Shown here in pieces: positions 50,101-57,622 of a stretch of DNA of 64,000 nt. The position numbers and the translations under genes are program-made. The notes beneath the pieces are model-generated. The model worked only from the letters and a program-made list of their open reading frames with translations, did no database searches and had not been told where the DNA came from. Source of the stretch: Limnoglobus roseus (GTDB lineage: Bacteria > Planctomycetota > Planctomycetia > Gemmatales > Gemmataceae); the NCBI RefSeq assembly GCF_008254045.1, contig NZ_CP042425.1:744001-808000 (forward strand), given 5' to 3'. Numbering within the stretch: position 1 is the first letter of the stretch; every line of letters starts with the position of its first letter.

Positions 50101-51967
50101 AGGCCGCCAGACGCTAACGCGAACCGACGCGGGCACGACGTTGCACGCCGACCTTGGCCGCGGCGGGGCGGTCGCCCTCCGCTGGCGGGAGGGGGCCGGG
50201 GCGAACAGTCCGCCGGCCGCGAGTGTGACCGAGGCGACCGTGTGGGACGTGACCGACGGCCGGGCCGCGGCCCACGCCGCGTTCGTGTACCAGATCACCC
50301 GCGGGGCGCTGTCGCGGCTGACGTTCGACATCCCGGCCGGCCTGGAACCGGGTGGCGTGACCGTCCGCGGGCCGGCCGCCGAGACGCCGAACGGCCTGCG
50401 GAACTGGGAACTGACGCCGGCGGGGAACGGGGCGCACCGGCTCGCGCTCGAACTGCAAAACCCGGTCGAGGGAACACTGGCCGTCACCTTCCGGCTGTTC
50501 CCGAAGGAGTTGCCGACCCTCCGGCCGGCCCTGCGGGTGCCCCACGCGACCAACGCGGACGTGACGGCCAGCTACCTCGGCGTGCGGTTGACCGGCGTCG
50601 CGGTGGAGAACTGGCAGAACGAGAACCTCGTCGACTTCCCGGCCGACGCCGTGGCCCGCGACTTCGCGGCCGTGCCGGAGTTCGACTTCGACAAGACGCT
50701 GACCCGCTCCTTCCGCCGCGAGGGGACCAATTCGCCGACGGCCCGGCCGATTCTGAAGCCTCCGACGCTGCCGACCCCCGCGAGCCACGAGTTGATGTGG
50801 TCCCTCGGTACACGGGCCGACGTGGTCGGCGTCTCGCGGTGGCCGGCGGGGACGGTGACGCCGTTCGTCGAGTGCGGCGTGCCGGCCGGCGTGACGCTCA
50901 CCGACGTGTCCGCGACCGATCTCGTCGGCTGGCAGCGGGCCGGCAACCGCGTTCGGGCATGGTTCAAGGGCGACGCGAAAGACCCGACGCTGCGGTGGAC
51001 CGGCGCATGGCCGGGGTACGCGACGGCCGCAGCTTTCGAACTGCCGAGCGTGCCGGGCACGACGGTCCGCGTCCGGCCGGTCGATGACGTTGTCCTGACG
51101 CCGAACCCCGGCCGCACCACGAAACTGCTGCCCACCGCCCGCAACCGCGAAACGATCTACCTCGCGGACGAGGCCGCCGCCCCGCCGAAGTTCACGGCCG
51201 ACCCGCCGACGCCGACCGCCTTGCGGGAAGCGGAGGCGGTCACGCGGACCGGTGGCTTGATCGAGCAGCGCGTCACCCTCAACTTGCAACTGACTCCGAA
51301 CCGGCCGCACTCCTTCACGCTGGACGTGTCGCGGTTGCCGCCCGGCACGGAAGCGCGCGTGGAGTGGCCGGCCGGCGTCTCCGTGGCGGAGGCCGGCAGC
51401 GAACCGACCCGCCGCCGCTGGCAGGCCGACTTCGCGGCCCGGGCAGAGCAAGTTGTTCGCATCGTGGTGTTGAACCGCTTCCCGGCCGGCCCCGAGGTGA
51501 CGCTGCCGGCGGTCGATTTGCTCTCGGCCCACGTTCCACTGCCGAAGGCGGAACACCGGCTGGCGACGACGGACGACCTCCAGCCCGCGGCGGGGAGCAG
51601 TTGCCGCCGCGTGGGGAAGGGGTTCGCGTGGGCCGTCACCGGCGACGACCCGATCCGACTGGTGGGAGCGGCGAAGCGGCCCGCGAGCCTGCCGGTGCTG
51701 GCGGACGACGAACCGACCGCCTCGACGGAATCGGCCGTGCGGCCGGTGAAGGCCATCCTGTTCGCGGGGGCGTGGGTGCTGGGCTTGTTCGCGGTGGCGG
51801 GGGTGGCGCGGTGGGGGACGGTCGGCTGGCAACCGGAAGTGGTGACGGGCTTCGGCCTGTTGGCGGTCGCGGTCGCCGGGTGGCCGTTCGCGGTGGTGGC
51901 GGTGGCGGGCCTCGTGATGCGGCTGGTCGGCGTGTCGCGGTTCGTCGGCCGGCGGGTGCTTCGTTAA
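47120..51967 (+). CDS. Giant envelope protein, copies 2 and 3 joined in one chain
   Basis: 1615 residues. The first half has a signal peptide (ATAALVLLALLAGVAVLPAQ), beta-rich domain with FRRMPREEFEQRVRAAV and AYYRASFAGDSLAGTGEWVV, and a helix cluster (about 735-812). It then reads VVVVGLTWLLGSTSEAQA (from about residue 813), which looks like an internal signal peptide, and a second beta-rich region opening with VYFLQESATEPNQLTALVP and RFTATWAVHATRDGPQQLVL. The chain ends with three hydrophobic helices (about 1542-1615). So it looks like two tandem copies of the protein at 43736 fused into one. Start is three bases after the previous stop, so both are in one transcript. Confidence 0.75.
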   Translation: MSLRGATAALVLLALLAGVAVLPAQVPAAAALATGLHALATRDATPPPDPFPIRRVLLPGGTPLPTAPEGNPFRRMPREEFEQRVRAAVNVHSPPSLVGAYYRASFAGDSLAGTGEWVVSADGDGALSLDPLKVAVRELKWPDGREALLWGTPAKLWADRRGRTPVAFAWSARGTDEPGAVRFDLSLPAAPLAVLDLNLPADRVPVAKRGQLLTGPFPKADNRAGWKIAFGGESRLEFAVRRTTGAGLPAAFATFARVAKFDLSPGLAVAAFEFDTTAARGPLSTLEFEFDPALTVTDVTAPGLESWHVTDRRLTATFREPVAAGVVAVAAVAAVPTGGEPWPVPTVRPTFGPLTDDRIDVRLGGDVKLDGWSGGDYRLVRTAAADPAFTLSFKGGLPSDGNAPRRPPSLRVRAATAEFATADALEWRVEPGRTQLTARFRVSVSRGPLTRLTFRTPPGFTTLPAVLTPDDPTAAWTNTGGLWTLEPTHPILTGEAVDVRVELRGPAPTFDTPDARPTLAVPVVAPVGTAKRDGTLTIQVSSALRGWLSHAPGDLDARTLKYTHDPVATLTLAAKGVPADRVGEPEAEKPAPAENVWRFADLALAVALDPAGSVRGELSGRVRAAAGRTLSITLPPGAAVESARIDGKWADAIETDGVAHLPIPTPDADGVAFTLAYRLPPTPGWPHRLGQTQLDLPGSPIVRTTWDFGPDDRLWPTLAATADAVPPDAVAVPVVLVRGVGFALAAVLFGFTLTRLLAGTSGRASRSTLLLAAAVFGMAAWLAPDGWRAVVLPPLVVALLGLLALTLVAKPRAVVVVGLTWLLGSTSEAQAPEAATVYFLQESATEPNQLTALVPQTVLDRLTAVATPAVPPLVVTDAEYAGTEADGAARFTATWAVHATRDGPQQLVLPLTSVRLETMTLDGAAAYPDASQLNQYALTVAGRGRHEVKAAFTVAVTGTAGDRDLRFGVPDLLPSRLNFALPPAGRQPSLAGRTGRQTLTRTDAGTTLHADLGRGGAVALRWREGAGANSPPAASVTEATVWDVTDGRAAAHAAFVYQITRGALSRLTFDIPAGLEPGGVTVRGPAAETPNGLRNWELTPAGNGAHRLALELQNPVEGTLAVTFRLFPKELPTLRPALRVPHATNADVTASYLGVRLTGVAVENWQNENLVDFPADAVARDFAAVPEFDFDKTLTRSFRREGTNSPTARPILKPPTLPTPASHELMWSLGTRADVVGVSRWPAGTVTPFVECGVPAGVTLTDVSATDLVGWQRAGNRVRAWFKGDAKDPTLRWTGAWPGYATAAAFELPSVPGTTVRVRPVDDVVLTPNPGRTTKLLPTARNRETIYLADEAAAPPKFTADPPTPTALREAEAVTRTGGLIEQRVTLNLQLTPNRPHSFTLDVSRLPPGTEARVEWPAGVSVAEAGSEPTRRRWQADFAARAEQVVRIVVLNRFPAGPEVTLPAVDLLSAHVPLPKAEHRLATTDDLQPAAGSSCRRVGKGFAWAVTGDDPIRLVGAAKRPASLPVLADDEPTASTESAVRPVKAILFAGAWVLGLFAVAGVARWGTVGWQPEVVTGFGLLAVAVAGWPFAVVAVAGLVMRLVGVSRFVGRRVLR

Positions 51968-51969
51968 AG

Positions 51970-52386
51970 CTACTTCCCTTCCGGGACGGCGAGTTCCTCG
52001 AACACCTTCTCGACGCCGTTCGTCAGGTTGGCCAACTCGACCGCCCGTTGCTTCTGGCCGGTCGTCTGCACCACGCCGCGGAGGCGAACTTCGCCCGCCT
52101 TGTCGGTGGTGGCGACGGCCACCTCGGACCCGGTCATCCCCTTGTCGGTCTGGATGCGAACGCGGACCCGTTCCTCGACCGGCAGGGCGTCGCCCGCCCG
52201 GAAGGCCGCGAGCGGTCCGGCCAACTTCTGGCCGTCGGGCAGCGCGTTCCCGACCTGCTCCTTCGCCTTCCGCCCGGCCTTCAGCAGAATGTTCAAGTCT
52301 TCGGCCCGGCTGAGCGCGAGTGTGCCGACGAGGATGAACAGGAACAGGCTGACCGACAGGAAGCGGAGGAATCGCTTGAGACTCAC
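51970..52386 (-). CDS. Exported BON-domain protein
   Basis: 138 residues from the GTG at 52386; a signal peptide follows (FLRFLSVSLFLFILVGTLAL). The mature part holds a BON domain (about 70-135) with VRVRIQTDKGMTGSEVAVAT, KAGEVRLRGVVQTTGQKQRA and GVEKVFEELAV. BON proteins such as OsmY sit in the periplasm and bind membranes or cell-wall material. The stop is two bases from that of the giant-protein gene on the other strand. Shares a 174-base divergent promoter region with the Gly/Tyr-rich gene. Confidence 0.82.
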   Translation of the reverse strand: MSLKRFLRFLSVSLFLFILVGTLALSRAEDLNILLKAGRKAKEQVGNALPDGQKLAGPLAAFRAGDALPVEERVRVRIQTDKGMTGSEVAVATTDKAGEVRLRGVVQTTGQKQRAVELANLTNGVEKVFEELAVPEGK

Positions 52387-52560
52387 GGCGGCACCGGTCG
52401 TTACGGACAGAAAGGACCGCCTGTACTTTGGGACCGAACGGCGGGTTTGGCAAATTCGGGCGGGCGGAATTGTCGGGGAGGCTTCCGCAAGAGAATCCGG
52501 TTGGGTAGAATGTCCGGAAGGAACCCTGGGAAAGAGGGTGCTCCAAAAGGGGGTGGATCG

Positions 52561-53256
52561 ATGATTCGCTTGACACTTCGCACACTGGCCGTAGCCTGCG
52601 GGCTGCTCGCCAGCGTCGGCTCGACGCGGGCCGACGACCCCGCCCAAAAGCTCGGCCGCTACCGAGCCGACGACGATAAGAAGGCCGCGGCCACTTCGCC
52701 GCTGCCCGACGACACCGAACAGATTCACCACCGCGGCTACGGGTACGGTGGTGGCTACGGTCGTTCTTATTATGGCGGCTACGGCCGGTCCTACTACGGT
52801 GGGTATTACGGCGGCTACCGACCGAACTACTACGGCGGTTTCGGTGGTGGCTTCTACGGCGGCGGGCTGTCCTTCGGCTATTCGTCGTACTACGCCCCGC
52901 GGTACTACGTCGCCCCGAGTTACTACTACGCGCCGACCTACGCCTACCCCAGCTACTACTACGGCGGTTATTGGGGCATCAGCGGCACGACCGGTAGCGG
53001 CGCAACGCTCACCCTCAGTCTGAAGCCCGGTGCGACCGCGGCCGCACCGGCCGTCATCCCCGCGAACCCGCCGGCCGACGCCGGTCAGTTCCGCTACGAC
53101 GGCGGCCCGGCCAACCCCGTGCCGCAGCCGAAGCCGGACGGCCAAGCGGCCCCGAAGGCCGCACCCGCGGCCGAACCGGACGTGCTCAAGATTGCCGTGA
53201 AGCCGAAGGCCGAGTCGAAGCCGGTCAACCGCTACAAGGCCTACGGCGAGAAGTGA
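52561..53256 (+). CDS. Exported Gly/Tyr-rich protein
   Basis: 231 residues with signal peptide MIRLTLRTLAVACGLLASVG and GGGGGTGG as ribosome-binding region. The central part (about 58-140) is a Gly/Tyr repeat such as YGRSYYGGYGRSYYGGYYGG, with a further PSYYYAPTYAYPSYYYGG region, then a Pro/Ala/Lys-rich tail. Low-complexity Tyr/Gly chains of this type suggest an extracellular matrix or outer-layer protein capable of Tyr-Tyr stacking or cross-linking. No catalytic motif. A bidirectional terminator lies just after the stop. Confidence 0.75.
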   Translation: MIRLTLRTLAVACGLLASVGSTRADDPAQKLGRYRADDDKKAAATSPLPDDTEQIHHRGYGYGGGYGRSYYGGYGRSYYGGYYGGYRPNYYGGFGGGFYGGGLSFGYSSYYAPRYYVAPSYYYAPTYAYPSYYYGGYWGISGTTGSGATLTLSLKPGATAAAPAVIPANPPADAGQFRYDGGPANPVPQPKPDGQAAPKAAPAAEPDVLKIAVKPKAESKPVNRYKAYGEK

Positions 53257-53267
53257 CGAACCGAACG

Positions 53268-53296
53268 TAGCCCGCCGAACGGCGGGCTATTTTGTT
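53268..53296. terminator. Bidirectional terminator
   Basis: TAGCCCGCC (53268-53276) pairs with GGCGGGCTA (53281-53289), loop GAAC, followed by TTTTGTT. It ends the Gly/Tyr-rich gene (plus) and, although overlapping its stop region at 53287, can also serve the rluA-type gene on the other strand. Confidence 0.85.
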
Positions 53297-54153
53297 ACCA
53301 GCCGCCGCAACTCGTCCGGCAACGGCGATTCCAGTTCAAGCCGCTGCCCGCTCGTCGGATGATCGAACGCCAATCGCCAGGCGTGCAACCCCAACCGCCG
53401 GACGGGATCGACCTTCGCCCCGTAATCCGCGTCCCCCACCACCGGGCAGCCCAACCCCGCGAGGTGGACGCGAATCTGGTGCTTCCGCCCCGTCTCGATG
53501 GACACCTCGACGAGCGAATACCGCCCCTTCCGGCCGACCACGCGATACCGGCTGACCGCCCGGACCGCCCCGTCGTCGGGTGTCGGGCGGGCCTGAACTC
53601 GTAGATTCTTCCCTTCTCGCAGGTAGTTCTCGACCCGCCCCGTCGGCGACGGCGGTGCCCCTTCCACCACGGCGAGGTAGGTTTTCTCGACGCCGTCCCA
53701 CTGCGATTGAAGCTGATCGCGGACCGCCGCCGAGCGGGCGAAGAGGAGCAACCCGGACGTGCCGCGGTCGAGGCGGTGGAGCACGAACGGCCGGCCCGCG
53801 CCGCGGGCTTGAAGTTGCTCGCTCAGCCGGACGAAGGCGGTGTCCTGCTTCTCGGCGTCGGTGGCCACCGTCAGCAACCCGGCCGGCTTGTCGATTGCGA
53901 GCAAGTCCGCGTCTTCGTGGATGATGACCAGCGAAGGTGCGGACGAGCGAGCCGTGCCGTCGCGAGCCAACGTGACGCGATCAGTGGCCGACAACGGGTG
54001 ATCGTGTCGCGTGACGGGTTGGCCGTTCACGCGCACACGGCCGTCGCGGAGCAATTCCTTGACCCGCGTGCGGCTCATCGGCGACAGGGTTTCGAGCAGC
54101 CACGGCAACAGCGTGGCCGCGGCGCGAACCGGCGGTAGGTCGTGACCGGGCAT
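53287..54153 (-). CDS. RluA-family 23S/tRNA pseudouridine synthase
   Basis: 288 residues. N-terminal S4 RNA-binding domain (about 15-65: SRTRVKELLRDGRVRVNGQ) and a catalytic domain with DLLAIDKPAGLL and HRLDRGTSGLLLF (126-137, Asp129 catalytic), KTYLAVVEG, and IETGRKHQIRVHLAGLGCPV. This is the RluC/RluD type, which isomerises uridine to pseudouridine in rRNA or tRNA. Site specificity is not clear. It follows the zinc-ribbon/WD40 gene by 15 bases on the same strand, so they are probably co-transcribed. Confidence 0.92.
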   Translation of the reverse strand: MPGHDLPPVRAAATLLPWLLETLSPMSRTRVKELLRDGRVRVNGQPVTRHDHPLSATDRVTLARDGTARSSAPSLVIIHEDADLLAIDKPAGLLTVATDAEKQDTAFVRLSEQLQARGAGRPFVLHRLDRGTSGLLLFARSAAVRDQLQSQWDGVEKTYLAVVEGAPPSPTGRVENYLREGKNLRVQARPTPDDGAVRAVSRYRVVGRKGRYSLVEVSIETGRKHQIRVHLAGLGCPVVGDADYGAKVDPVRRLGLHAWRLAFDHPTSGQRLELESPLPDELRRLVTK

Positions 54154-54168
54154 GGCTCTTTCAGGAAA

Positions 54169-55959
54169 TTACTTCGCGGTCCCTTGCGGCGTGATCGTCA
54201 GCGCGAGGGGGGTCCACTTCTCGCCGGTCAGCGACGGCGAGTAACTTTCGGGCGGCACCGTCACGTTCACCAGCACGGCCTTCTTCGCGTCGGCCGGGTC
54301 GGACAGCAGGCACCACTGCCGGGTGTCGTCGGGGGCGAGTAGTGGGCCGGGCTTCTCGGGCCGGAAGACCGCGATTACGTCGTTGGTGTCGGCGGCGTAG
54401 GCGAAGCCCTGACCCTTGTCCGTGAGAATGGAGAACGTCTCCGACCGGGTCCACCCCGCCGCGACGGGCGAGCCGACCTCGGCATCGAGCGCGTGGTCGC
54501 CGCTCGGCTTCTTGTCGTTGACGCGGCCGCAGACGAGCCACACGTGTTCGATGGGTTCGGCGGCCGTGTACGCAATCGCGAGGCGGGTGCCGCCGTCCTC
54601 GACGGCCAGCGCCAGGCACGCCTTCGACTGCCTTGGGAGGGTGAAGACCGGGCGAGGCTTACCGCCCACTACCACCTGGTGAATCCCGCCGCCGGCGTAG
54701 GCGAAGACCGACGCCTTCTTCGGATCGCGGTCATCGTGGAAGACGAACGTCCGGCCTTCGACCAGGGGCGTCCCGCCAGGGAGGGGTTCGCTGACACTGA
54801 CCCTCTTCTTGGCCGCCAGATCCCACACCTCGACGACACCGGTCTTCGTCAGCACGGCCACCTTCTCGTCGGTCAGAAAGCGGACGCCCGCGATGCCGGC
54901 CGTCGCCGCGTCCGGTTCCTTCGCGTCGCCGGGGGCAAGACCTTCGACCACGTTCGTCGTCGTGCCGAGTTGGGCGACGGTCAGTTTGCCGGCCGGGTGC
55001 TCGATGGCGAAGCGGTCACCGCCGGGGCTGACGGCGCAGACGCGGGGGTAGGCCGTCGCGGTATCGACGGGCACTTCGGTCTGGTCGATCCGCCGCTGGG
55101 AGTTGAGGGCGTAGCGATCGATGGTGTCCCGCATGCCCTTGCCGCCGATGCCGTCGAACGTGCGCCGCATCACGAGCATCACCGGCCCGTCGGTTCCGCC
55201 GACGAGCATTTGCTTCACGGCGGCCGGGGCGTGGTCGAGCGCGAGGACCGTGGTCGCCTTCTCGAACAGCACCGGCGTCGGGTTCGGCGGCGGGAGGGTC
55301 AGCCCGCCGGTCGTCTTTCGGGCGCGGGGCGGGGCGTCCTTGGCAGCCTTTCCCGCGGCCGGCGTGTCGGCCGGCTTCTCGGGGGCGGGCGGGTCGTTGG
55401 GCGGGGCCGGGGTTTGAGCCTGGGCCGCGGGCTTCGGCTGGTCCTTCGACTTCTGGAACTCGCCGAAGGCGTAGACCGCCGCCGCCCCGCCGCCGGCGCA
55501 AAGCAGCCCCGCCAAAACGAGCATCAACCGCCGGCTCTTGCCACGGCCGTCCGGCGTGGGCTTGCGGTCGCGGTAGGACGAGCCCTTCGCCGCCGGTTCG
55601 GCGGCCTTCGTGCGGTACTTCGACTTCGAATCGGCCTTCTTCGGCTCCGCCTTCGCGGGCGAAAGCCCGTTCGGGACGGCGAACGGGTTGCTACCTTCGG
55701 GAAGCGGGGCCGACTTCTTGGCGGCGGGCTTCGCCGGAGGGGGCGGGGCGGCGACGGCGACATCGCCGCCGAACGCGAACGGCGCATCGGCGACGGCACT
55801 GAGGTGTTCGGGATCGCCGTCACTGTCGTCCGCGTTCGGCTTGCTGCCGGGGAGGCGGAAGGCGTGTTGGCACTTCTTGCACCGGGCCTTTTTCCCCGCC
55901 TTCTCGTCCGGGGCCTTCAACCGCGCCTGACAATTTGGGCACGCGACTTCGATAGACAT
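54169..55959 (-). CDS. Zinc-ribbon membrane protein with beta-propeller-like C-terminus
   Basis: 596 residues from the ATG at 55959. Zinc ribbon with Cys7, Cys10, Cys27 and Cys30 (the same CxxCx16CxxC spacing as in the metacaspase at 23591), a Lys/Pro/Ala-rich linker, one transmembrane helix (RRLMLVLAGLLCAGGGAAAV, about 160-180), another Pro/Ala linker, then a beta-rich domain with VRFLTDEKVAVLTKTGVVEV and similar strands resembling a beta-propeller. The C-terminal part would lie outside the cytoplasmic membrane. No catalytic motif. This architecture is common in planctomycetes and its role is unknown. Confidence 0.78.
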   Translation of the reverse strand: MSIEVACPNCQARLKAPDEKAGKKARCKKCQHAFRLPGSKPNADDSDGDPEHLSAVADAPFAFGGDVAVAAPPPPAKPAAKKSAPLPEGSNPFAVPNGLSPAKAEPKKADSKSKYRTKAAEPAAKGSSYRDRKPTPDGRGKSRRLMLVLAGLLCAGGGAAAVYAFGEFQKSKDQPKPAAQAQTPAPPNDPPAPEKPADTPAAGKAAKDAPPRARKTTGGLTLPPPNPTPVLFEKATTVLALDHAPAAVKQMLVGGTDGPVMLVMRRTFDGIGGKGMRDTIDRYALNSQRRIDQTEVPVDTATAYPRVCAVSPGGDRFAIEHPAGKLTVAQLGTTTNVVEGLAPGDAKEPDAATAGIAGVRFLTDEKVAVLTKTGVVEVWDLAAKKRVSVSEPLPGGTPLVEGRTFVFHDDRDPKKASVFAYAGGGIHQVVVGGKPRPVFTLPRQSKACLALAVEDGGTRLAIAYTAAEPIEHVWLVCGRVNDKKPSGDHALDAEVGSPVAAGWTRSETFSILTDKGQGFAYAADTNDVIAVFRPEKPGPLLAPDDTRQWCLLSDPADAKKAVLVNVTVPPESYSPSLTGEKWTPLALTITPQGTAK

Positions 55960-56195
55960 GCGAGCTGTCCTGGGAGGCATCACGTTGATGCGAAGCGGCG
56001 GCGTGCGAGTGTGATGGGATTACGCCGGGTCGGTTCGCGTGGAGATACCCCCAATGTAACGGGCCGGCCGGGGCGAGTCCACCCGCCCTGCGGGGGTGAG
56101 GAAGTGAAACGAGATGAATGACGTGCGGGACGGACGGGATTGATCGAGCCGGTCGAGTTGTCGAGACCGGCCCGGCGGGTTCAAACGCTACCGCC

Positions 56196-56714
56196 TCATG
56201 AGCACACGGGCAGCTTCGCCTGTTGGCCCCACTCGCGGACGCCGCTGCCCGAAACCTTCGTGTGGCCGTCGGCGGCGTGTTCCATCACCGCGACCAGGAA
56301 CACGCCGTTCGGCGTCTCGAACGTCATCTTGGCCAGGCACCGGCCGCCGATAATGTTCATTTCCACGTCCTGCCCGTGCGTGACGCTCGGCAGCGACAGG
56401 AAGCACGGCGGCGGGAGCAACGACTTCAGGTTGCCGCCGATCATGTTCACCAGTTCGCCCACGGCGTCGTGGATGTGGAGCTGCGTCATGGCGGCCACGT
56501 CCATCGCGAACATGCCGGCCGCCGCGTTCTCCGCCACCGCCCGCGGCAGCACGAGCACGACCGTGCCCCGCCACGCCCCGGTGATGTGGACGCAACTGTT
56601 GATGAGGCCCGCCTCCTTCAACAGCGGGCGGTCGCTCGTGGCAATCGCTTGGCCGAGGACGAGCGTCCAAATCTCTTTCGCGAAGATCGCGATGTCGTCC
56701 GCTGAGAGGGTCAT
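56196..56714 (-). CDS. cheX: CheX-like chemotaxis phosphatase
   Basis: 172 residues from the ATG at 56714, with GGAG upstream. The motif HDAVGELVNMIGGNLKSLL holds the ExxN pair (Glu-Leu-Val-Asn) used by CheC/CheX phosphatases to remove phosphate from CheY. Other parts (GTVVLVLPRAVAENAAAGMF and DVEMNIIGGRCLAKMTFET) match the CheX fold. It is coupled to cheR by an ATGA overlap and is the last gene of the operon. CheC/CheX members can work without each other; identity between CheC and CheX is inferred from the single ExxN site. Confidence 0.8.
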   Translation of the reverse strand: MTLSADDIAIFAKEIWTLVLGQAIATSDRPLLKEAGLINSCVHITGAWRGTVVLVLPRAVAENAAAGMFAMDVAAMTQLHIHDAVGELVNMIGGNLKSLLPPPCFLSLPSVTHGQDVEMNIIGGRCLAKMTFETPNGVFLVAVMEHAADGHTKVSGSGVREWGQQAKLPVCS

Positions 56715-57622
56715 AGTCGGTCTCCGCTGGTAGGCAACAGCGTGGCAAGTTTCGATACCCGCGAGGCCGGGGCCGCGTCGGACCACGAGGAACGCGGGCG
56801 GTAAGTCGTCGTGTCATTCCCGGCGACACGCTCGTAGCCGTTGTCGATGTTCAGGGTCGTCTCGGCTCCGCCGAGGAACAGGTGGCCGTCCGGCCGCAAG
56901 ACCCGCCGCACCTTGTCGAGAATCATTTTCTTCGTGTTCAGGTCAAAGTAAATCAGCACGTTCCGCATCAGGAGCAGGTCGCACGGCGGGACGGCCGTGA
57001 ACGGGTCGAGCAGGTTGAACGTGCGGAACTCGACCATCGCCCGTACGTCGTCGTTCAACACCCAGTCGGCGTCGTGCTTCGTGAAGTACTTGATCAGGTA
57101 CGCGGCCGGCAGGCCGCGGTTCATTTCCAGTTGGGTGTATCGGCCGGCCTTCGCCTGGTCAATCACCTGCGTGGACAAATCGGTGCCCAGAATCTTGACC
57201 GACCACCCGGCGAGTTGGGCCGAGAAGTGCTCGCGGAGCAGCATCGCAACCGAGTACGGCTCCTGCCCGGTCGAGGAGGCCGCACACCAAACCGTCAGCC
57301 GCTTTTCGGCCGCCCGCCGCTTCAACAGTTCCGGGAGGATCTGCGTGCGAAGCCCTTCGAACGGGTGGACGTCGCGAAAGAACGAGGTCTCGTTCGTCGT
57401 CAGGGCTTCGACGACCTTGTCCTGAAGGCCCCGGCCGAAGGTGGTGCGGAGGGCCTCAACCAGACGCGCGCTGGAGTCGTGGCCGAGCCGCCGCGCCAGG
57501 GTGTTCAGGCGGGAGTCGACCAGGTAGCTCTTCTTCTCCTCCAGCACGATGCCCGCCTTCTCGTGGACGATCGCGCGGATGAACTCGGAGTCGGTTTTAT
57601 TCAGCTTGGGGGCCACGTTCAC
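56711..57622 (-). CDS. cheR: CheR chemoreceptor glutamate methyltransferase
   Basis: 303 residues. N-terminal alpha domain (about 10-75), then SAM-dependent methyltransferase domain with TTNETSFFRDVHPFEGLRTQ, LTVWCAASSTGQEPYSVAML (AdoMet loop), LGTDLSTQVIDQAKAGRYTQ, and CDLLLMRNVLIYFDLNTKKM. CheR methylates receptor glutamates for adaptation. Overlaps cheB upstream and cheX downstream by ATGA. The first receptor to be served is probably the MCP three genes upstream. Confidence 0.95.
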   Translation of the reverse strand: MNVAPKLNKTDSEFIRAIVHEKAGIVLEEKKSYLVDSRLNTLARRLGHDSSARLVEALRTTFGRGLQDKVVEALTTNETSFFRDVHPFEGLRTQILPELLKRRAAEKRLTVWCAASSTGQEPYSVAMLLREHFSAQLAGWSVKILGTDLSTQVIDQAKAGRYTQLEMNRGLPAAYLIKYFTKHDADWVLNDDVRAMVEFRTFNLLDPFTAVPPCDLLLMRNVLIYFDLNTKKMILDKVRRVLRPDGHLFLGGAETTLNIDNGYERVAGNDTTTYRPRSSWSDAAPASRVSKLATLLPTSGDRL

